Positions 16,631 through 26,018 are shown, counted from the stretch's first letter. The stretch: DNA of 64,000 nt from Igneacidithiobacillus sp028697715 (GCA_050251535.1 JBFWMO010000001.1:124001-188000); one strand, 5' to 3'. Numbers and translations are program-made. The notes: generated by a model not told the origin, from the letters alone.

Positions 16631-19188
16631 TGCGCTCCCTGAAACAGTACCGCGATAAGGCCCTGGGCCTTCCCGATCTTTTGAACATCGCTTTTCTGGT
16701 GGATGGCTGGCAAATGGATGCCGGGGAAATGGCCATCGCGCTGCAAAAAGACGGGAGCTTTCTGGCGGGGTTCCGCTATGACGGGCCTGATCTCGAAAGC
16801 CAGTCCACGCAGGATCTGGAGGCGCTCTCGGCCACCTGGAACAACGCCATCGCTCGACTGGGCACGGATTGGGGCGTGCATGTCACGGCGATTCGCGAGC
16901 CGGCCGACGGCTATATCGACGAGTCGGAGTGCGCCTTTCGCGACCCGGTGTCGCGCCTCATCGAGGCCGAGCGCCGGGCGCAGTTTGGATCGGAAACCGA
17001 TCACTATGTCAGCCGCTATTACCTCACAGTTGCCTGGCGAACGCCCATTGATGCGGAAGTACAGTTGGCACAGTCCATGATCCAGAAGAAAGCCGGCAAA
17101 CAATCCGGGCAGCTGGCCGATGCGGCATTCCGGGACACGCTGGCCCGCTACCGGCAGGTGATCGAAGTTATCCTGGGTATTTTCAGGCACGAATACCGGG
17201 TGAAGGCCATGGATGCCGATGCCCTGCTTACCCATATACATGAGTGCCTGACCGGCGCCACGCATCGCGTCAATGCGCCCCGGATTCCGGCGTATCTGGA
17301 TGCCCTCATCGGGCACCATGATTTTGTGGGCGGTCTGGAGCCGTCCATTGACGGGGAAGAGATCCGCGTCGTAACGGTTCTGGGCTATCCCAGCATGACC
17401 TTCCCCGAGATGTTGGAGAACCTGCATAGCCTGCCCTTTCCCCTACGCTACACGCTCCGCTTCCTGCCCCTCGATCAGCCGGATGCGGTGGCGGATATGG
17501 CGAAGATCCGGGATCGCTGGTTTGGCTCCCGGGCCAACATGAAGTCCCTGCTTACGGAGAAGATGACGGGCGAAGCCCAGGGACAGTTGTCTGCCGACGA
17601 CACGGTGGTGAACCTCGCCTATGACGCCAAGCAGGCCGTCAATGAGGCGCGGGAGGGTGCTGTGAAATTCGGCAACTTCACGCTATCCGTCGTGCTGCGT
17701 TCCGCCAATGAAAAAGTGCTCGCTGATCGGATAAAGGCGATCAAGACCTTCTTTGACAATGCGGGCTATGTTGCCCACGTGGAAACGACCAACACGGTAG
17801 AAGCGCTCCTGGGCAGCATCCCGGGTCATCTCTATGAGAACATCCGCCGGCCACTGATGCACTCGCTGAATTTTGCGGATTTCGCGCCCAAGACGGCAAT
17901 CTGGGCCGGTGAAGCGCGTTGCCCGAGTCCGCTGATGAATCTGCCGGATGGCCGAAAGGCCCTCGCAGGCGGCAAGGCCCTCGCAGGCCGCAAGGCCCCG
18001 CCCTTGCTGTACGCGGCGACCACGGGAAATACGCCCTTCCGCCTGAATCTCCATGTGGGCGATCTGGGGCACAGCCTGATTGCCGGCATGCCGGGGGGCG
18101 GCAAGAGCACGCTTCTGGCCCTGTTGGCCGCGCAATGGCAACGCTATCCCGACAGCCGGGTGATCGGCTTCGACAAGGGCATGAGTCTCTATGCCCTCAC
18201 GGAAGCCATGGGCGGGCAGCATTATGATCTGAACGGCCCGACCTCCGATCTATTTTTTGCGCCTTTGCAGCGCGTCGATGATCCGGCAGAGGCGGCTTTC
18301 GCCGCGGATTGGGTGGAGGCGCTGGCCGTCCTGCAGGGGATGACGGTCACGTTCACGGAGCGCTCTGTCATTCGGGATGCTGTGCATGGTCTGGCCCGCG
18401 AATCCGGGCGCTCGCTCACGGCGCTGCTTCAGATGATCCAGAACCGTGCGCTCAAGGATGCACTGGAGTATTACACCCTGACCGGGCAAACGGGGAGCCT
18501 GCTCGATGCCGAGAGTGACGGACTATCGATGGCCGATGCCGGCATGATCACTTTCGAGATGAGCCACCTGATGAACGGTAGCCCGGCGGAGCACCGGGTA
18601 ACGGTTCCGGTACTGCTGTATCTGTTTCACCGGATCGAGCAGATGCTGGATGGACGGCCAACCCTCATCCTGCTCGACGAGGCCTGGACCTTCCTGGACA
18701 ACGAGCTGTTTCTGGCGAAGTTGCGGCAATGGCTGAAGGAGTTGCGGAAGAAAAACGCCGCCGTCGTTTTTGCCACACAGTCCCTGAATGATCTCAAGAA
18801 CAGCCCCCTGCTCCCGGTCCTGAAGGAGTCCTGCCCGACGAAAATCTTCTTGCCCAATCGGGCAGCCTCCAGTCAGGACCTCAGACCCCTGTATATCGAC
18901 ATGGGGCTGAATGATCGGCAAATCGATCTGTTGGCGATGTCCACGCCGAAGCAGGACTACTACCTGTCCACACCCGAGGGTCAGCGCCGGATTCAGTTTG
19001 GCATGGGTCCGGTCACCCTGGCTTTTTGCGGTGTCTCCGATCCGCGTGAGGTCAAGCGGGTAGCGGAGCTCAAGACACAGCACGGCGATCGCTGGCCGAT
19101 AGCGTGGCTGAAAGAGTGTCTGTCACCCAGCATCCGGGATGGTTGGGTGAGCTATGCGGAGTCCCTTTACCAAGGAGAGTGGGCATGA
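16630..19188 (+). CDS. trbE: TrbE/VirB4 ATPase
   Basis: 852 residues. Largest energising ATPase of the conjugation machine, with Walker A GMPGGGKST at 486-494 and Walker B LILLDEAWTFLDN in the C-terminal third, followed by ATQSLNDL typical of VirB4. Start is ATG 16630 after GAGGAAGAAG; the longer frame from 16348 overlaps trbD. A repeat insertion encoding RKALAGGKALAGRKAP precedes the nucleotide-binding domain (about residue 440-457). It overlaps the next gene by ATGA. Confidence 0.92.
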   Translation: MRSLKQYRDKALGLPDLLNIAFLVDGWQMDAGEMAIALQKDGSFLAGFRYDGPDLESQSTQDLEALSATWNNAIARLGTDWGVHVTAIREPADGYIDESECAFRDPVSRLIEAERRAQFGSETDHYVSRYYLTVAWRTPIDAEVQLAQSMIQKKAGKQSGQLADAAFRDTLARYRQVIEVILGIFRHEYRVKAMDADALLTHIHECLTGATHRVNAPRIPAYLDALIGHHDFVGGLEPSIDGEEIRVVTVLGYPSMTFPEMLENLHSLPFPLRYTLRFLPLDQPDAVADMAKIRDRWFGSRANMKSLLTEKMTGEAQGQLSADDTVVNLAYDAKQAVNEAREGAVKFGNFTLSVVLRSANEKVLADRIKAIKTFFDNAGYVAHVETTNTVEALLGSIPGHLYENIRRPLMHSLNFADFAPKTAIWAGEARCPSPLMNLPDGRKALAGGKALAGRKAPPLLYAATTGNTPFRLNLHVGDLGHSLIAGMPGGGKSTLLALLAAQWQRYPDSRVIGFDKGMSLYALTEAMGGQHYDLNGPTSDLFFAPLQRVDDPAEAAFAADWVEALAVLQGMTVTFTERSVIRDAVHGLARESGRSLTALLQMIQNRALKDALEYYTLTGQTGSLLDAESDGLSMADAGMITFEMSHLMNGSPAEHRVTVPVLLYLFHRIEQMLDGRPTLILLDEAWTFLDNELFLAKLRQWLKELRKKNAAVVFATQSLNDLKNSPLLPVLKESCPTKIFLPNRAASSQDLRPLYIDMGLNDRQIDLLAMSTPKQDYYLSTPEGQRRIQFGMGPVTLAFCGVSDPREVKRVAELKTQHGDRWPIAWLKECLSPSIRDGWVSYAESLYQGEWA
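17949..18000 (+). repeat. In-frame tandem repeat in trbE
   Basis: Three tandem AAGGCCCTCGCAGGC-like 15-bp units, read as RKALAGGKALAGRKA. Confidence 0.6.
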
Positions 19189-20330
19189 AAAAGCAGATCG
19201 AAGTGGCGGTTCTTGGGTCCCTGTTCGCGGTCTTGCCAGTTTTTGCGCTGGGCGGCGATTCCGCGACGATAGCGCAGCTACAGGCGGAGAACGCCGCGAT
19301 AATCGCAGGAAACCTTTCGGTGAACCCACAGGCGTCATTGCAGGCCATTACCCAAGTGGGGCAGGGGGTTGGAACCGTATCCTCCGAATTGCAGGCCGTC
19401 CAGGCGGACAATGCACAGATCCAGCGGCTTGCGAGTGATTGGGGGAACGTGCAGCAACAGGCCGCCAATTATGCGCAGGTTGCGTCTTACGCCAGTCTCT
19501 CGGGCATCGGTCCGCGTGTTCAGACCCCATTCGGCATTGAGCAATGCCATAACGTGCGATGGGACGACCAGATCCGGCAACTGATCACGGGCGGATTGAA
19601 TCTCGCGGGAGATGCGGAGGCGGAAGCCTATGCCATGCAGGCGATCGACACGCAGATTGTGCAGGATGTCGCCGACCTGATGAACGCCCAGGCCCGCCAG
19701 GTGTTGAAGACCTCGTCCGCGCCGAACCTGGCGACGGTGCAGACGGAATCAAAGCAGGTGGAATCGGCTGCCAGCGCACTGGACAGTCTGCTTAACGGAG
19801 TGGGGCAGCAGATTGCGGCGGCGATGGGGCCAAACAGCACGCTCCAACCGCTTCCCTTGGCGACCAACTGGCATGTGGGCATTGGAAGCTATCCGAATCT
19901 CTCGGCGGTGCAGTGGATTCCGGGACCCGATGATGGGGCGCCGATTGGCTGGTACATCGAGTATTCGGGTGCCGTCTTTCCGCGACTGGAAGACCGTTGC
20001 CCGACCGGATCGGCCAGCATCCCCGAGATTCCGGCTTCCACCATTCTGGCTTCTGCCCAGCAGGCCGTGACGGATGAACCAGCTCTGGCGCCTTTGCTTT
20101 CCAGCCTGGAAGGCGGGTCCGTGTGGAGCCTTGCAGGCGGCGGCCTTGCAGGCGGCAGCCTCGCGGCGGTTGGGCCTTTGATGGGCGGGCAGTACACAGA
20201 GCGGACGCAATTGGTGAAGGCATTGGGGTACGACATGAATCAGGTCAGCAACTACATGGTGCCCATAAACGGCGACGTGGCGAATTTCGCGGCCCAGGCC
20301 AATACGCTGACGCAATCGCTATCGCAGTAA
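19185..20330 (+). CDS. Exported protein between trbE and trbJ
   Basis: 381 residues with a signal peptide (about 1-22, ending VFALGG), then a long Gln/Ala-rich helical region like VirB5-family proteins. A C-terminal half with two Cys (EQCHNVRWDD; EDRCPTGSAS) follows. It sits where a second minor-pilin-like protein could be encoded, but I cannot assign it. A repeat encodes AGGGLAGGSLAA at about residue 320. Its ATG overlaps the trbE stop. Confidence 0.7.
   Translation: MKKQIEVAVLGSLFAVLPVFALGGDSATIAQLQAENAAIIAGNLSVNPQASLQAITQVGQGVGTVSSELQAVQADNAQIQRLASDWGNVQQQAANYAQVASYASLSGIGPRVQTPFGIEQCHNVRWDDQIRQLITGGLNLAGDAEAEAYAMQAIDTQIVQDVADLMNAQARQVLKTSSAPNLATVQTESKQVESAASALDSLLNGVGQQIAAAMGPNSTLQPLPLATNWHVGIGSYPNLSAVQWIPGPDDGAPIGWYIEYSGAVFPRLEDRCPTGSASIPEIPASTILASAQQAVTDEPALAPLLSSLEGGSVWSLAGGGLAGGSLAAVGPLMGGQYTERTQLVKALGYDMNQVSNYMVPINGDVANFAAQANTLTQSLSQ
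20134..20170 (+). repeat. In-frame tandem repeat unit
   Basis: CTTGCAGGCGGC units in tandem, read as LAGGGLAGGSLA within the exported protein. Confidence 0.6.
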
Positions 20331-20355
20331 GCGACAGGCATCTCCACCCAGCCCT

Positions 20356-20412
20356 GATCTATACCCATGGAGTCCAGATGATAGCGCCTGGATCGGCGCA
20401 GGGAGGTTTTCT
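20356..20412 (+). promoter_or_regulatory. GATCTATACCC leader box of the trbJ operon
   Basis: Box at 20356-20366. An inverted repeat TCCAG/CTGGA lies downstream, and ACCC can pair with the GGGAGG ribosome binding site 8 nt before ATG 20413. Confidence 0.6.
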
Positions 20413-21153
20413 ATGAGCATCCAAAGCAAGGTAGTCATTTTGAGCATGAGCCTCGCTCTATTACCAGCGCCCGCCTTTGCCGTCAGTGAAATAGCCGGGG
20501 CCACTTTCCCAGAACAGATTGTACAGGAAGCAACGTCTGTTGAGCAGTTGGCGAAGCAGGCGCAGGAAGTGACGACACAGATCAGCATGTACGCCAACGA
20601 TATCGAGCGCTATCAGAACATGGTGACCAACACCCTGGACATGCCTGCGTCCATGTTCGCGCGGATCTGGAATCCGCTGGTGGGATCCATTCAGAAGCTC
20701 ACGTCCATTTACAGCCAGGCGCAGGCCCTGGGTTATGCCGGGCAGAATATCGGGGCACAGCTGGCCCAGGAGTATCAGGGAGCGGGCAGCTCCATCCAGA
20801 ACCTGTCCTCCGTCTATGCCAACTGGAACCAGACGACCAACACCGACATGGAAGACGCCTTGCAGTCCCAGCACTTGGCGGCGGCAAACTTCGCCACTCA
20901 GGACTCGTCCATGCAGACGATTCAGAATGAAGCACAAACCGCTCAGGGCCGGGAGCAGGTGGCCGCTGCCGCCGTGGCTGCGGCCAACGTCACCACCAAG
21001 TCGATCCAGCAACTGGAGCAGATCACCATGGCTGGCGAGGACGCGCAGATCGCTTATCTGAAGCAGAAGAAGGCGCAGGCCAATGCCACCAACCAGTTTG
21101 TTGCGGACAGCATGTTCGGCGGTCTCAGCAACGATCCCAGCCTGCTGCCCTGA
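20413..21153 (+). CDS. trbJ: TrbJ/VirB5 minor pilus protein
   Basis: 246 residues with a signal peptide (ALLPAPAFA-VSE) and the TrbJ start ATFPEQIVQEATSVEQLAKQ, then helical coiled-coil. Minor component at the pilus tip or base. The last 18 residues (FVADSMFGGLSNDPSLLP) are closely matched by the end of the next gene. Confidence 0.87.
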   Translation: MSIQSKVVILSMSLALLPAPAFAVSEIAGATFPEQIVQEATSVEQLAKQAQEVTTQISMYANDIERYQNMVTNTLDMPASMFARIWNPLVGSIQKLTSIYSQAQALGYAGQNIGAQLAQEYQGAGSSIQNLSSVYANWNQTTNTDMEDALQSQHLAAANFATQDSSMQTIQNEAQTAQGREQVAAAAVAAANVTTKSIQQLEQITMAGEDAQIAYLKQKKAQANATNQFVADSMFGGLSNDPSLLP

Positions 21154-21170
21154 TACGACGAGGAGCACTC

Positions 21171-21431
21171 ATGAAACCCATGCGCTATCTGTTTTTCCCT
21201 TTGTCGGCCCTGTTGCTGGCGGGTTGTAGCCAGGAACCGCTCTACACTGCCCACTATTACCAGACCCACAAGGCGGCACTTCAGAAGGAGTTGAAGCATT
21301 GCAAAAAGGCCGAGACCCTGACGGGTAACGCCAAAAAGAACTGTGAGACGGCGAAGCGGGTTGCGGGCGACGAGTTCGTGCAAAAGAGCCTCTTCAGCGG
21401 GTTCAACAACAACCCCAGCCTGCTGCCCTAA
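21171..21431 (+). CDS. EexN/TrbK-like entry-exclusion lipoprotein
   Basis: An 86-residue lipoprotein with lipobox LLAGC (Cys19). The motif HYYQTHKAAL..EL.HC and NCETAKRV matches the EexN family, which blocks redundant transfer into cells already carrying the element. Placed between trbJ and trbL as trbK usually is. The C-terminus copies the TrbJ tail (FVQKSLFSGFNNNPSLLP). Confidence 0.8.
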   Translation: MKPMRYLFFPLSALLLAGCSQEPLYTAHYYQTHKAALQKELKHCKKAETLTGNAKKNCETAKRVAGDEFVQKSLFSGFNNNPSLLP

Positions 21432-21443
21432 AGGAGAGGGATC

Positions 21444-23227
21444 ATGCGCCGATTGAACAAGGCCAGGCTCTGGCTCGCGGGGCTCTTTCTGGGCGCTACC
21501 CCGGGGCTGGCGTTCGCCGCCGGCGCTGGAACCCTGGGGCAGGTACAAAGCAGCCTCCAGGGATCCATTCTGCCCTGGCAGCACACGATGCAGACGGCAG
21601 CGACCGATCTCTTTTATGCCCTGGCTGCCGTCGAGTTTTCCGTCCTGTTTCTGAACCATGTCCTGCAAAAGCGCGGGCATGAGGATCTCTTTGCCGGCAT
21701 CATCAAGAAAGTGGTGACGCTGGGCTTTTTCCTGACACTGCTGGACAACTCCGGGACCTGGATTCCCGACATCATCAATGGCCTCGCCGGTGGTGCGCAG
21801 TCACTGGGGGTAACCCAGGTCTCCCCGGGAGCCATCGCTACGGACGCACTCAAGGTCTTCATGGAACTGGTGGAGTCCCCATTCAGAGCGGCGAGTCATG
21901 CCGTAGGTAATAATGGCGGCAACGTGTTCTCCGACATCTGGAACGGGAACTTCAGCGGGGCTGTACAGAGCGCCGCAAAGACGGTAGCAGCGGCAAACCC
22001 CCTGAAAATCCTGATCGAAGAATTGATGATGGTCATAATCGGCCTGCTGGCTGGACTGGGTATACTGGTCATGGCTCTGGAGTTTCTGATGGTCCAGATC
22101 GAAAGCTATCTGGTCATCGCCCTGGGCGTGATAATGTTGGCTGGGGGCGGCTTGCGCTGGACAGCTAAGTATGTGGGTAGCTACTTCGATTACGCCATAA
22201 ACGTCGGTGTCCGGCTGTTCATTCTGACGGCGCTCGCTTTTCTGGTAACCGACAGCATCACGCCGATCATGGAGAAGATCCTCCAGAACATCACCAACCC
22301 GCTGCAATCGGGTTTTGAGGCCATCATCCTGGGCGCAATCATCGCCCTGTTGCCACGCAAAGCATCCAGCATTGCCAGTAGCCTTCTGTCCGGTAACTCA
22401 TCCTTCTCCGGTGGAGAACTGGCCAAGGAAGGCGGGATCATCGCCGGTGGCACGGTAGCGGCTGGACGGGCGTCGTGGCCCTGGGCGTTGGCGCGGCCGG
22501 CGGTCTCACCGCTGGTGGACTCTCCGCAGCGGCGGGTGCTGGAGGCGGTGCAGCCGGAGGCGCTGGCAGCCTTGCAGGCGGCAGCCTTGCCGGAGCCGCG
22601 GGTGCGGGAGAGACCAGCGCGGCGGTTGGTGTGGCGGCCCCGGAAGCTGGGGCGATGTCCGCAGGTGGTGGTGCGAGTTCCGGCGCGGGCGCGGGGAACG
22701 CCGTCCCTGCCCCCAGCGCTGGCGGTTCGGCTGGTGGTGAAGCGGCCCAGGCATCCAGGGCTGTGCAGGCTCCAGCGACCAGCACGCAATCCACTGGCCA
22801 GCAGAACCCATCCAAGGGTGTCGAGGCACCGATCCAGGAAGCTGGAAAGGAAGCGGGCCAGGATAAGCAGAACGATCAGGGAATGAGCGCAAGCGAACCC
22901 CATCCCGACGCGCCGCCCGTCACGGTCAATGCCGTCCCCGCTCCTGAGCCCGTCAGTACGCCTTCTGGCGGTGGCGGTGGCGGTCAGGGAAGCAAGGCGG
23001 CTCCGGCCCAAGCTGCTCCTGACGCGCCAGGCGGCGGTGGTGCCACCATGGATGATGTGGTCGAGCAATTGAAGCAGATGCAGGGGCAGCCGAAGGGCTT
23101 GGCGGATAAGGTCAAAGAAGGTTTTGCCGGTAGATCTCTAAAACATGTGGAGGAAATAGCTACGGCAAAATCAAATCAAGTCCAGAAGAGCGCCATAGAT
23201 ACCAGTCACCCAAGAGATTTTGATTGA
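21444..23227 (+). CDS. trbL: TrbL/VirB6 channel protein with apparent frameshift
   Basis: A polytopic inner-membrane protein with signal-like start and membrane segments between about 40 and 310 (LLAGLGILVMALEFLMVQIE, VIALGVIMLAGGGLRW). The first frame continues to 22886, but after about 22465 it becomes Arg/Pro-rich nonsense. Frame +2 is open from before 22466 to 23227 and gives the Gly/Ala/Ser-rich tail expected of TrbL (VVALGVGAAGGLTAGG onward). One base too many near GGACGGGCG (22464-22472) would explain this: sequencing error, true mutation or programmed slip. The corrected product is about 594 residues. A SLAGGSLAG repeat lies in the tail frame. Confidence 0.8.
22567..22594 (+). repeat. 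Repeat unit in the trbL tail
   Basis: CTTGCAGGCGGCAGCCTTGC, read as SLAGGSLAG in the tail frame. It is nearly identical to the unit at 27137 in trbG. Confidence 0.6.
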
Positions 23228-23312
23228 TGGCCTGCTCTTGACATGGCGGGATATCCGTGACGGTATACCACCAACAACGGGATTAGCAGGGCCACGAGCC
23301 AGGATATCTGAA

Positions 23313-23696
23313 ATGACCGCAACGATTTTTCGTTATAAACCTAATGGCGAGCGGGACTATTACCTTGAGCAGATAGAACGCGAGGAGGCGGAACGTCGCG
23401 CCCAGCCTGTGGACGGCGAGTTTTGGGCGTATATCTTCAGCCTTCCCATCAAGGCCCTCGCCTTTGTCCTGTTCCTGCCCTTCCGCTACGGCTACGGCAA
23501 GCATTTCCTGTTCCTGATTTTTGTGGCTCCTCTGCTGCTGATATTCGGGTGGGTGGCGGTGGAACTCGTACTGAAAATCCACGCGGAGCCCCAGGTGTTC
23601 CTGGCCCACTGGCAGGCGCATGTCATCCGGCACCCGGCAGCGGGCCATTGGACCTGGCTGGTTCAGGATCTGACGCGGTGGATACACGCATATTGA
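23313..23696 (+). CDS. Small two-segment membrane protein after trbL
   Basis: 127 residues from ATG 23313 (AGGA upstream). The soluble N-terminus is charged (DYYLEQIEREEAERRA). Two hydrophobic segments follow (about 46-60 and 66-90), then an aromatic tail. No family recognised. Position after trbL suggests a transfer-accessory role. Confidence 0.6.
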   Translation: MTATIFRYKPNGERDYYLEQIEREEAERRAQPVDGEFWAYIFSLPIKALAFVLFLPFRYGYGKHFLFLIFVAPLLLIFGWVAVELVLKIHAEPQVFLAHWQAHVIRHPAAGHWTWLVQDLTRWIHAY

Positions 23697-23749
23697 GGCG
23701 GCGCGCCGCCACCTTACTATAAGCAGGAACCGCTCCGTAGCAACTCTGG

Positions 23750-24067
23750 TTAAATCCCTGTAGCCGATGGGTGACTGCTTGTGTGTGCTGGTTGGAAGGA
23801 AAGCCGCAGGCCGAGTGCCTGGGTTATTTTCAGCACCGTTACCAGGCTTGGGTTCCCTGTTCCGGAAAGGGCCTTGTCCAATCCTTGGCGGCTCATGCCT
23901 GCGTCGCGGGCGAGCTGGCTGAGGTTGCGGGCACGGGCAACGTCTCCCAGCGCTGCAAGAATCAACGCGGGGTCGCCATCCTCCATCGCAGCATCGAGAT
24001 AGTGCGCAATATCGTCCTCAGTCTTGAGGTAATTCACGGTGTCGTAGCGTCTGAATCGCACTTCCAT
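23750..24067 (-). CDS. HigA-like XRE antitoxin (copy 2)
   Basis: 105 residues, paralogous to the antitoxin at 12130 (TEDDIAHYLDAAMEDGDPAL; GNPSLVTVLKITQALG). It lies 7 nt after the toxin gene. Confidence 0.82.
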   Translation of the reverse strand: MEVRFRRYDTVNYLKTEDDIAHYLDAAMEDGDPALILAALGDVARARNLSQLARDAGMSRQGLDKALSGTGNPSLVTVLKITQALGLRLSFQPAHTSSHPSATGI

Positions 24068-24074
24068 GATCACA

Positions 24075-24371
24075 TTACTCCTTCCATTGCGTTGCAATGG
24101 CTTTTGCCAAAGCAATGTCCCGTTCTTGGCTCCCCTTGTCTCCGCCGCACAGAAGCGCCACCACATCTGGTCCGCGCCTCATGAAATAGACGCGATAGCC
24201 AGGACCGTAGTCAATCCGCATTTCCGGGATGCCTTCACCTGCAGGCCTCACGTCTCCAGGGTTCCCAAGGCTCAATCGGCGCATCCGCACCTGAATCCTT
24301 GCGCGGGCTTGGTGGTCGCGCAGACCTTCGAGCCATTCTCTGAACACGTTGGTTTCTATGAGTTCAAGCAT
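24075..24371 (-). CDS. RelE/HigB-type toxin (copy 2)
   Basis: 98 residues from ATG 24371, homologous to copy 1 (FREWLEGLRD, EMRIDYGPGYRVYF, LLCGGDKGSQ). The longer open frame to 24611 includes the promoter and is rejected. The TA pair lies against the direction of the trb genes. Confidence 0.82.
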   Translation of the reverse strand: MLELIETNVFREWLEGLRDHQARARIQVRMRRLSLGNPGDVRPAGEGIPEMRIDYGPGYRVYFMRRGPDVVALLCGGDKGSQERDIALAKAIATQWKE

Positions 24372-24378
24372 ATGACAA

Positions 24379-24418
24379 CCATAGTTGCTATGCCCTGGCA
24401 TGTCAACCGCAGTTGACA
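24379..24418 (-). promoter_or_regulatory. Promoter and operator of HigBA-like module 2
   Basis: On the minus strand TTGACA (24406-24401) is followed after 17 nt by TATGGT (24383-24378). The inverted repeat TGTCAA-N6-TTGACA (24401-24418) overlaps the -35 and may be the antitoxin operator. Confidence 0.55.
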
Positions 24419-24456
24419 GATGTTGGTCATGCCCCACGATCATCTCACCCGGCCCC

Positions 24457-24494
24457 GATCTATACCCTCTTAGTATCCCACCTGAGAGGGTTTT
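24457..24494 (+). promoter_or_regulatory. GATCTATACCC leader box with 9-bp hairpin, cargo module B
   Basis: Box at 24457-24467. CCCTCTTAG (24465-24473) pairs with CTGAGAGGG (24482-24490), followed by TTTT and ATG 24497. Box, stem sequence and T-run closely match the leader at 26019-26057. Confidence 0.65.
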
Positions 24495-24496
24495 CC

Positions 24497-24595
24497 ATGA
24501 CCAGTCCCCTGCCTGCCGGCCAGCCTGCCAATGTCTCCAATCTCTGGTTCGAGATCCGCATGGCGCGATTTGATTTGCAGGACATTGCAATATGA
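24497..24595 (+). CDS. Short ORF coupled to the module B plus-strand gene
   Basis: A 32-codon ORF directly under the leader hairpin (MTSPLPAGQPANVSNLWFEI and on). Its TGA overlaps the ATG of the next gene, so it could be a leader peptide or the stump of a truncated transfer gene. Confidence 0.4.
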   Translation: MTSPLPAGQPANVSNLWFEIRMARFDLQDIAI

Positions 24596-24996
24596 TGACA
24601 AATGACAACACGTCATCGAACTTTCTGGAGATGGCCTGTTTCGTAAATGGTTTGGTGTCAACAATCCCAACTCCCGAATGTTATCCAGTACTTGGGGCGC
24701 ATGGTCACCAACCATTTATCGAGATTTCCCATGGTCAGCTGGAAGATAGGGCCATCTTCTGTACAATTTATGCTGAGGTTGATGGCTGCTTCAGGCTGGG
24801 ATCAATACCCGCATTCCCGAATAAGCGCGAGACCACCATTGAGCTTCCGCAGTTTGCTTACATCATCGGTCTCACAAGGCTTTTGGAATCAAAACTCCGG
24901 TGTTCCTGCAAAGTGCTGCATCCTCTGAATGATCACGGAGACTTCTTTGTAGATTGGCAGGAGGCGGTCATATCTATCATCGACGGAACTACTTGA
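24592..24996 (+). CDS. Unknown protein of cargo module B (plus-strand partner)
   Basis: 134 residues with no recognised domain. Four Cys (C16, C29, C57, C65) and two more at 103/105. It is AT-richer than flanking trb genes. It converges on the minus-strand zinc-type gene with an 8-nt 3' overlap, as in module A, although I see no clear sequence similarity to the 131-residue module A protein. Confidence 0.55.
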   Translation: MMTNDNTSSNFLEMACFVNGLVSTIPTPECYPVLGAHGHQPFIEISHGQLEDRAIFCTIYAEVDGCFRLGSIPAFPNKRETTIELPQFAYIIGLTRLLESKLRCSCKVLHPLNDHGDFFVDWQEAVISIIDGTT

Positions 24997-25909
24997 TATA
25001 AATGTAATCAAGGCTATCAACGATAACGTCACAGCCACGCCCCCCAATGGCTGGCCTCCCGTAGGCGTACCACTTAATAGTTTTGTCTGGCTGGCATAGA
25101 TCATTTAGCCTTTGACATAGTGCATGATGTGAGCGCGGCGAATTTTGGTTCAACAAAACAGAAGTGTTTATCTTCACAAAAAATTGGATATCAGCCAAAT
25201 TGGGGACTTTTGCGGCTATTTCGCTAGTTATTTTGTAACATCCATCTAAACCTGTAACAACGCCTTTCCCGTGATAAATACGATCATTATTCCAATTGAT
25301 ATATCGGGGGGTACGGAAAGCGTCGTCATAGTTTGTATCATCGTCCAGCGTCAATGGCATTTGTTTCAGATTTTTCTTAAACCATTCGTTTCTCTTGACT
25401 TCATGGAGATGGTCTCTCCCGAATAACTCATAGCCTTCGGCAAGAACAGCGTTGCGAACTTCTACCAATGGTTGCAATAGATATGTCCTTGGCCTTGCCA
25501 GGCCAGCAACTCCGGCCTCCCGTCGTCTTCTTCGTACTTCGTCTGGCGTCGGAGGTTCAGAACTGCTATTGCGCGCGGTATTGCTCGCTCGCGGTGCAGG
25601 ACGAGTAATCAGAACTTCTGGCGCATGCATGACACTTTTCACATAGTGTCTTTTCGTTGGTTCATTAACATGGCTTGGAACGCTATCAGGTGTTCCGTCG
25701 CACCCATATCTATGGGCACCAAACCTTGCTGAGAAGTGGGGAGACTTCGATAGCTCTCCAGTTTCATATATCAGCACACCGCTTAGCCTGATATCGCAGT
25801 ATGGACAGTAAAATTTATCGAACGCGGTCTCATCCCGAAGGAATAGAGAACGGTAGTCCCATGCGCTTAACGGTTCGCCACCCGGCTCCGTTGAGGCATA
25901 ATCCGACAT
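24989..25909 (-). CDS. CoiA-like zinc-binding N-terminus protein, cargo module B
   Basis: 306 residues. The N-terminus has FYCPYCDIRL ... SPHFSARFGAHRYGC, the same C-x2-4-C ... PHF ... H-x3-C layout as the gene at 14791-15759. A Pro/Arg-rich linker and a beta-rich C-terminal domain follow (RIYHGKGVV, IQFFVKINTSVL, TIKWYAYGRP). Shared order of elements suggests distant homology. Unknown function; CoiA-type zinc domains are linked to DNA processing, so a DNA-related role is possible. Confidence 0.6.
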   Translation of the reverse strand: MSDYASTEPGGEPLSAWDYRSLFLRDETAFDKFYCPYCDIRLSGVLIYETGELSKSPHFSARFGAHRYGCDGTPDSVPSHVNEPTKRHYVKSVMHAPEVLITRPAPRASNTARNSSSEPPTPDEVRRRRREAGVAGLARPRTYLLQPLVEVRNAVLAEGYELFGRDHLHEVKRNEWFKKNLKQMPLTLDDDTNYDDAFRTPRYINWNNDRIYHGKGVVTGLDGCYKITSEIAAKVPNLADIQFFVKINTSVLLNQNSPRSHHALCQRLNDLCQPDKTIKWYAYGRPAIGGRGCDVIVDSLDYIYIK

Positions 25910-26018
25910 ATGCGCACCCCCCTACAGAATTCAGCCATGACCCAAGATACCCAACATCCACTCCGCTGGATATACCCTCGCTCGCCGGGCGCGAGCCCCG
26001 GTTATCCCCCCACCCCTT

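Noticed and set aside
22466..22886. Arg/Pro-rich continuation of trbL frame 1
   Set aside because: Composition is that of a shadow frame, while the +2 frame gives the expected TrbL tail.
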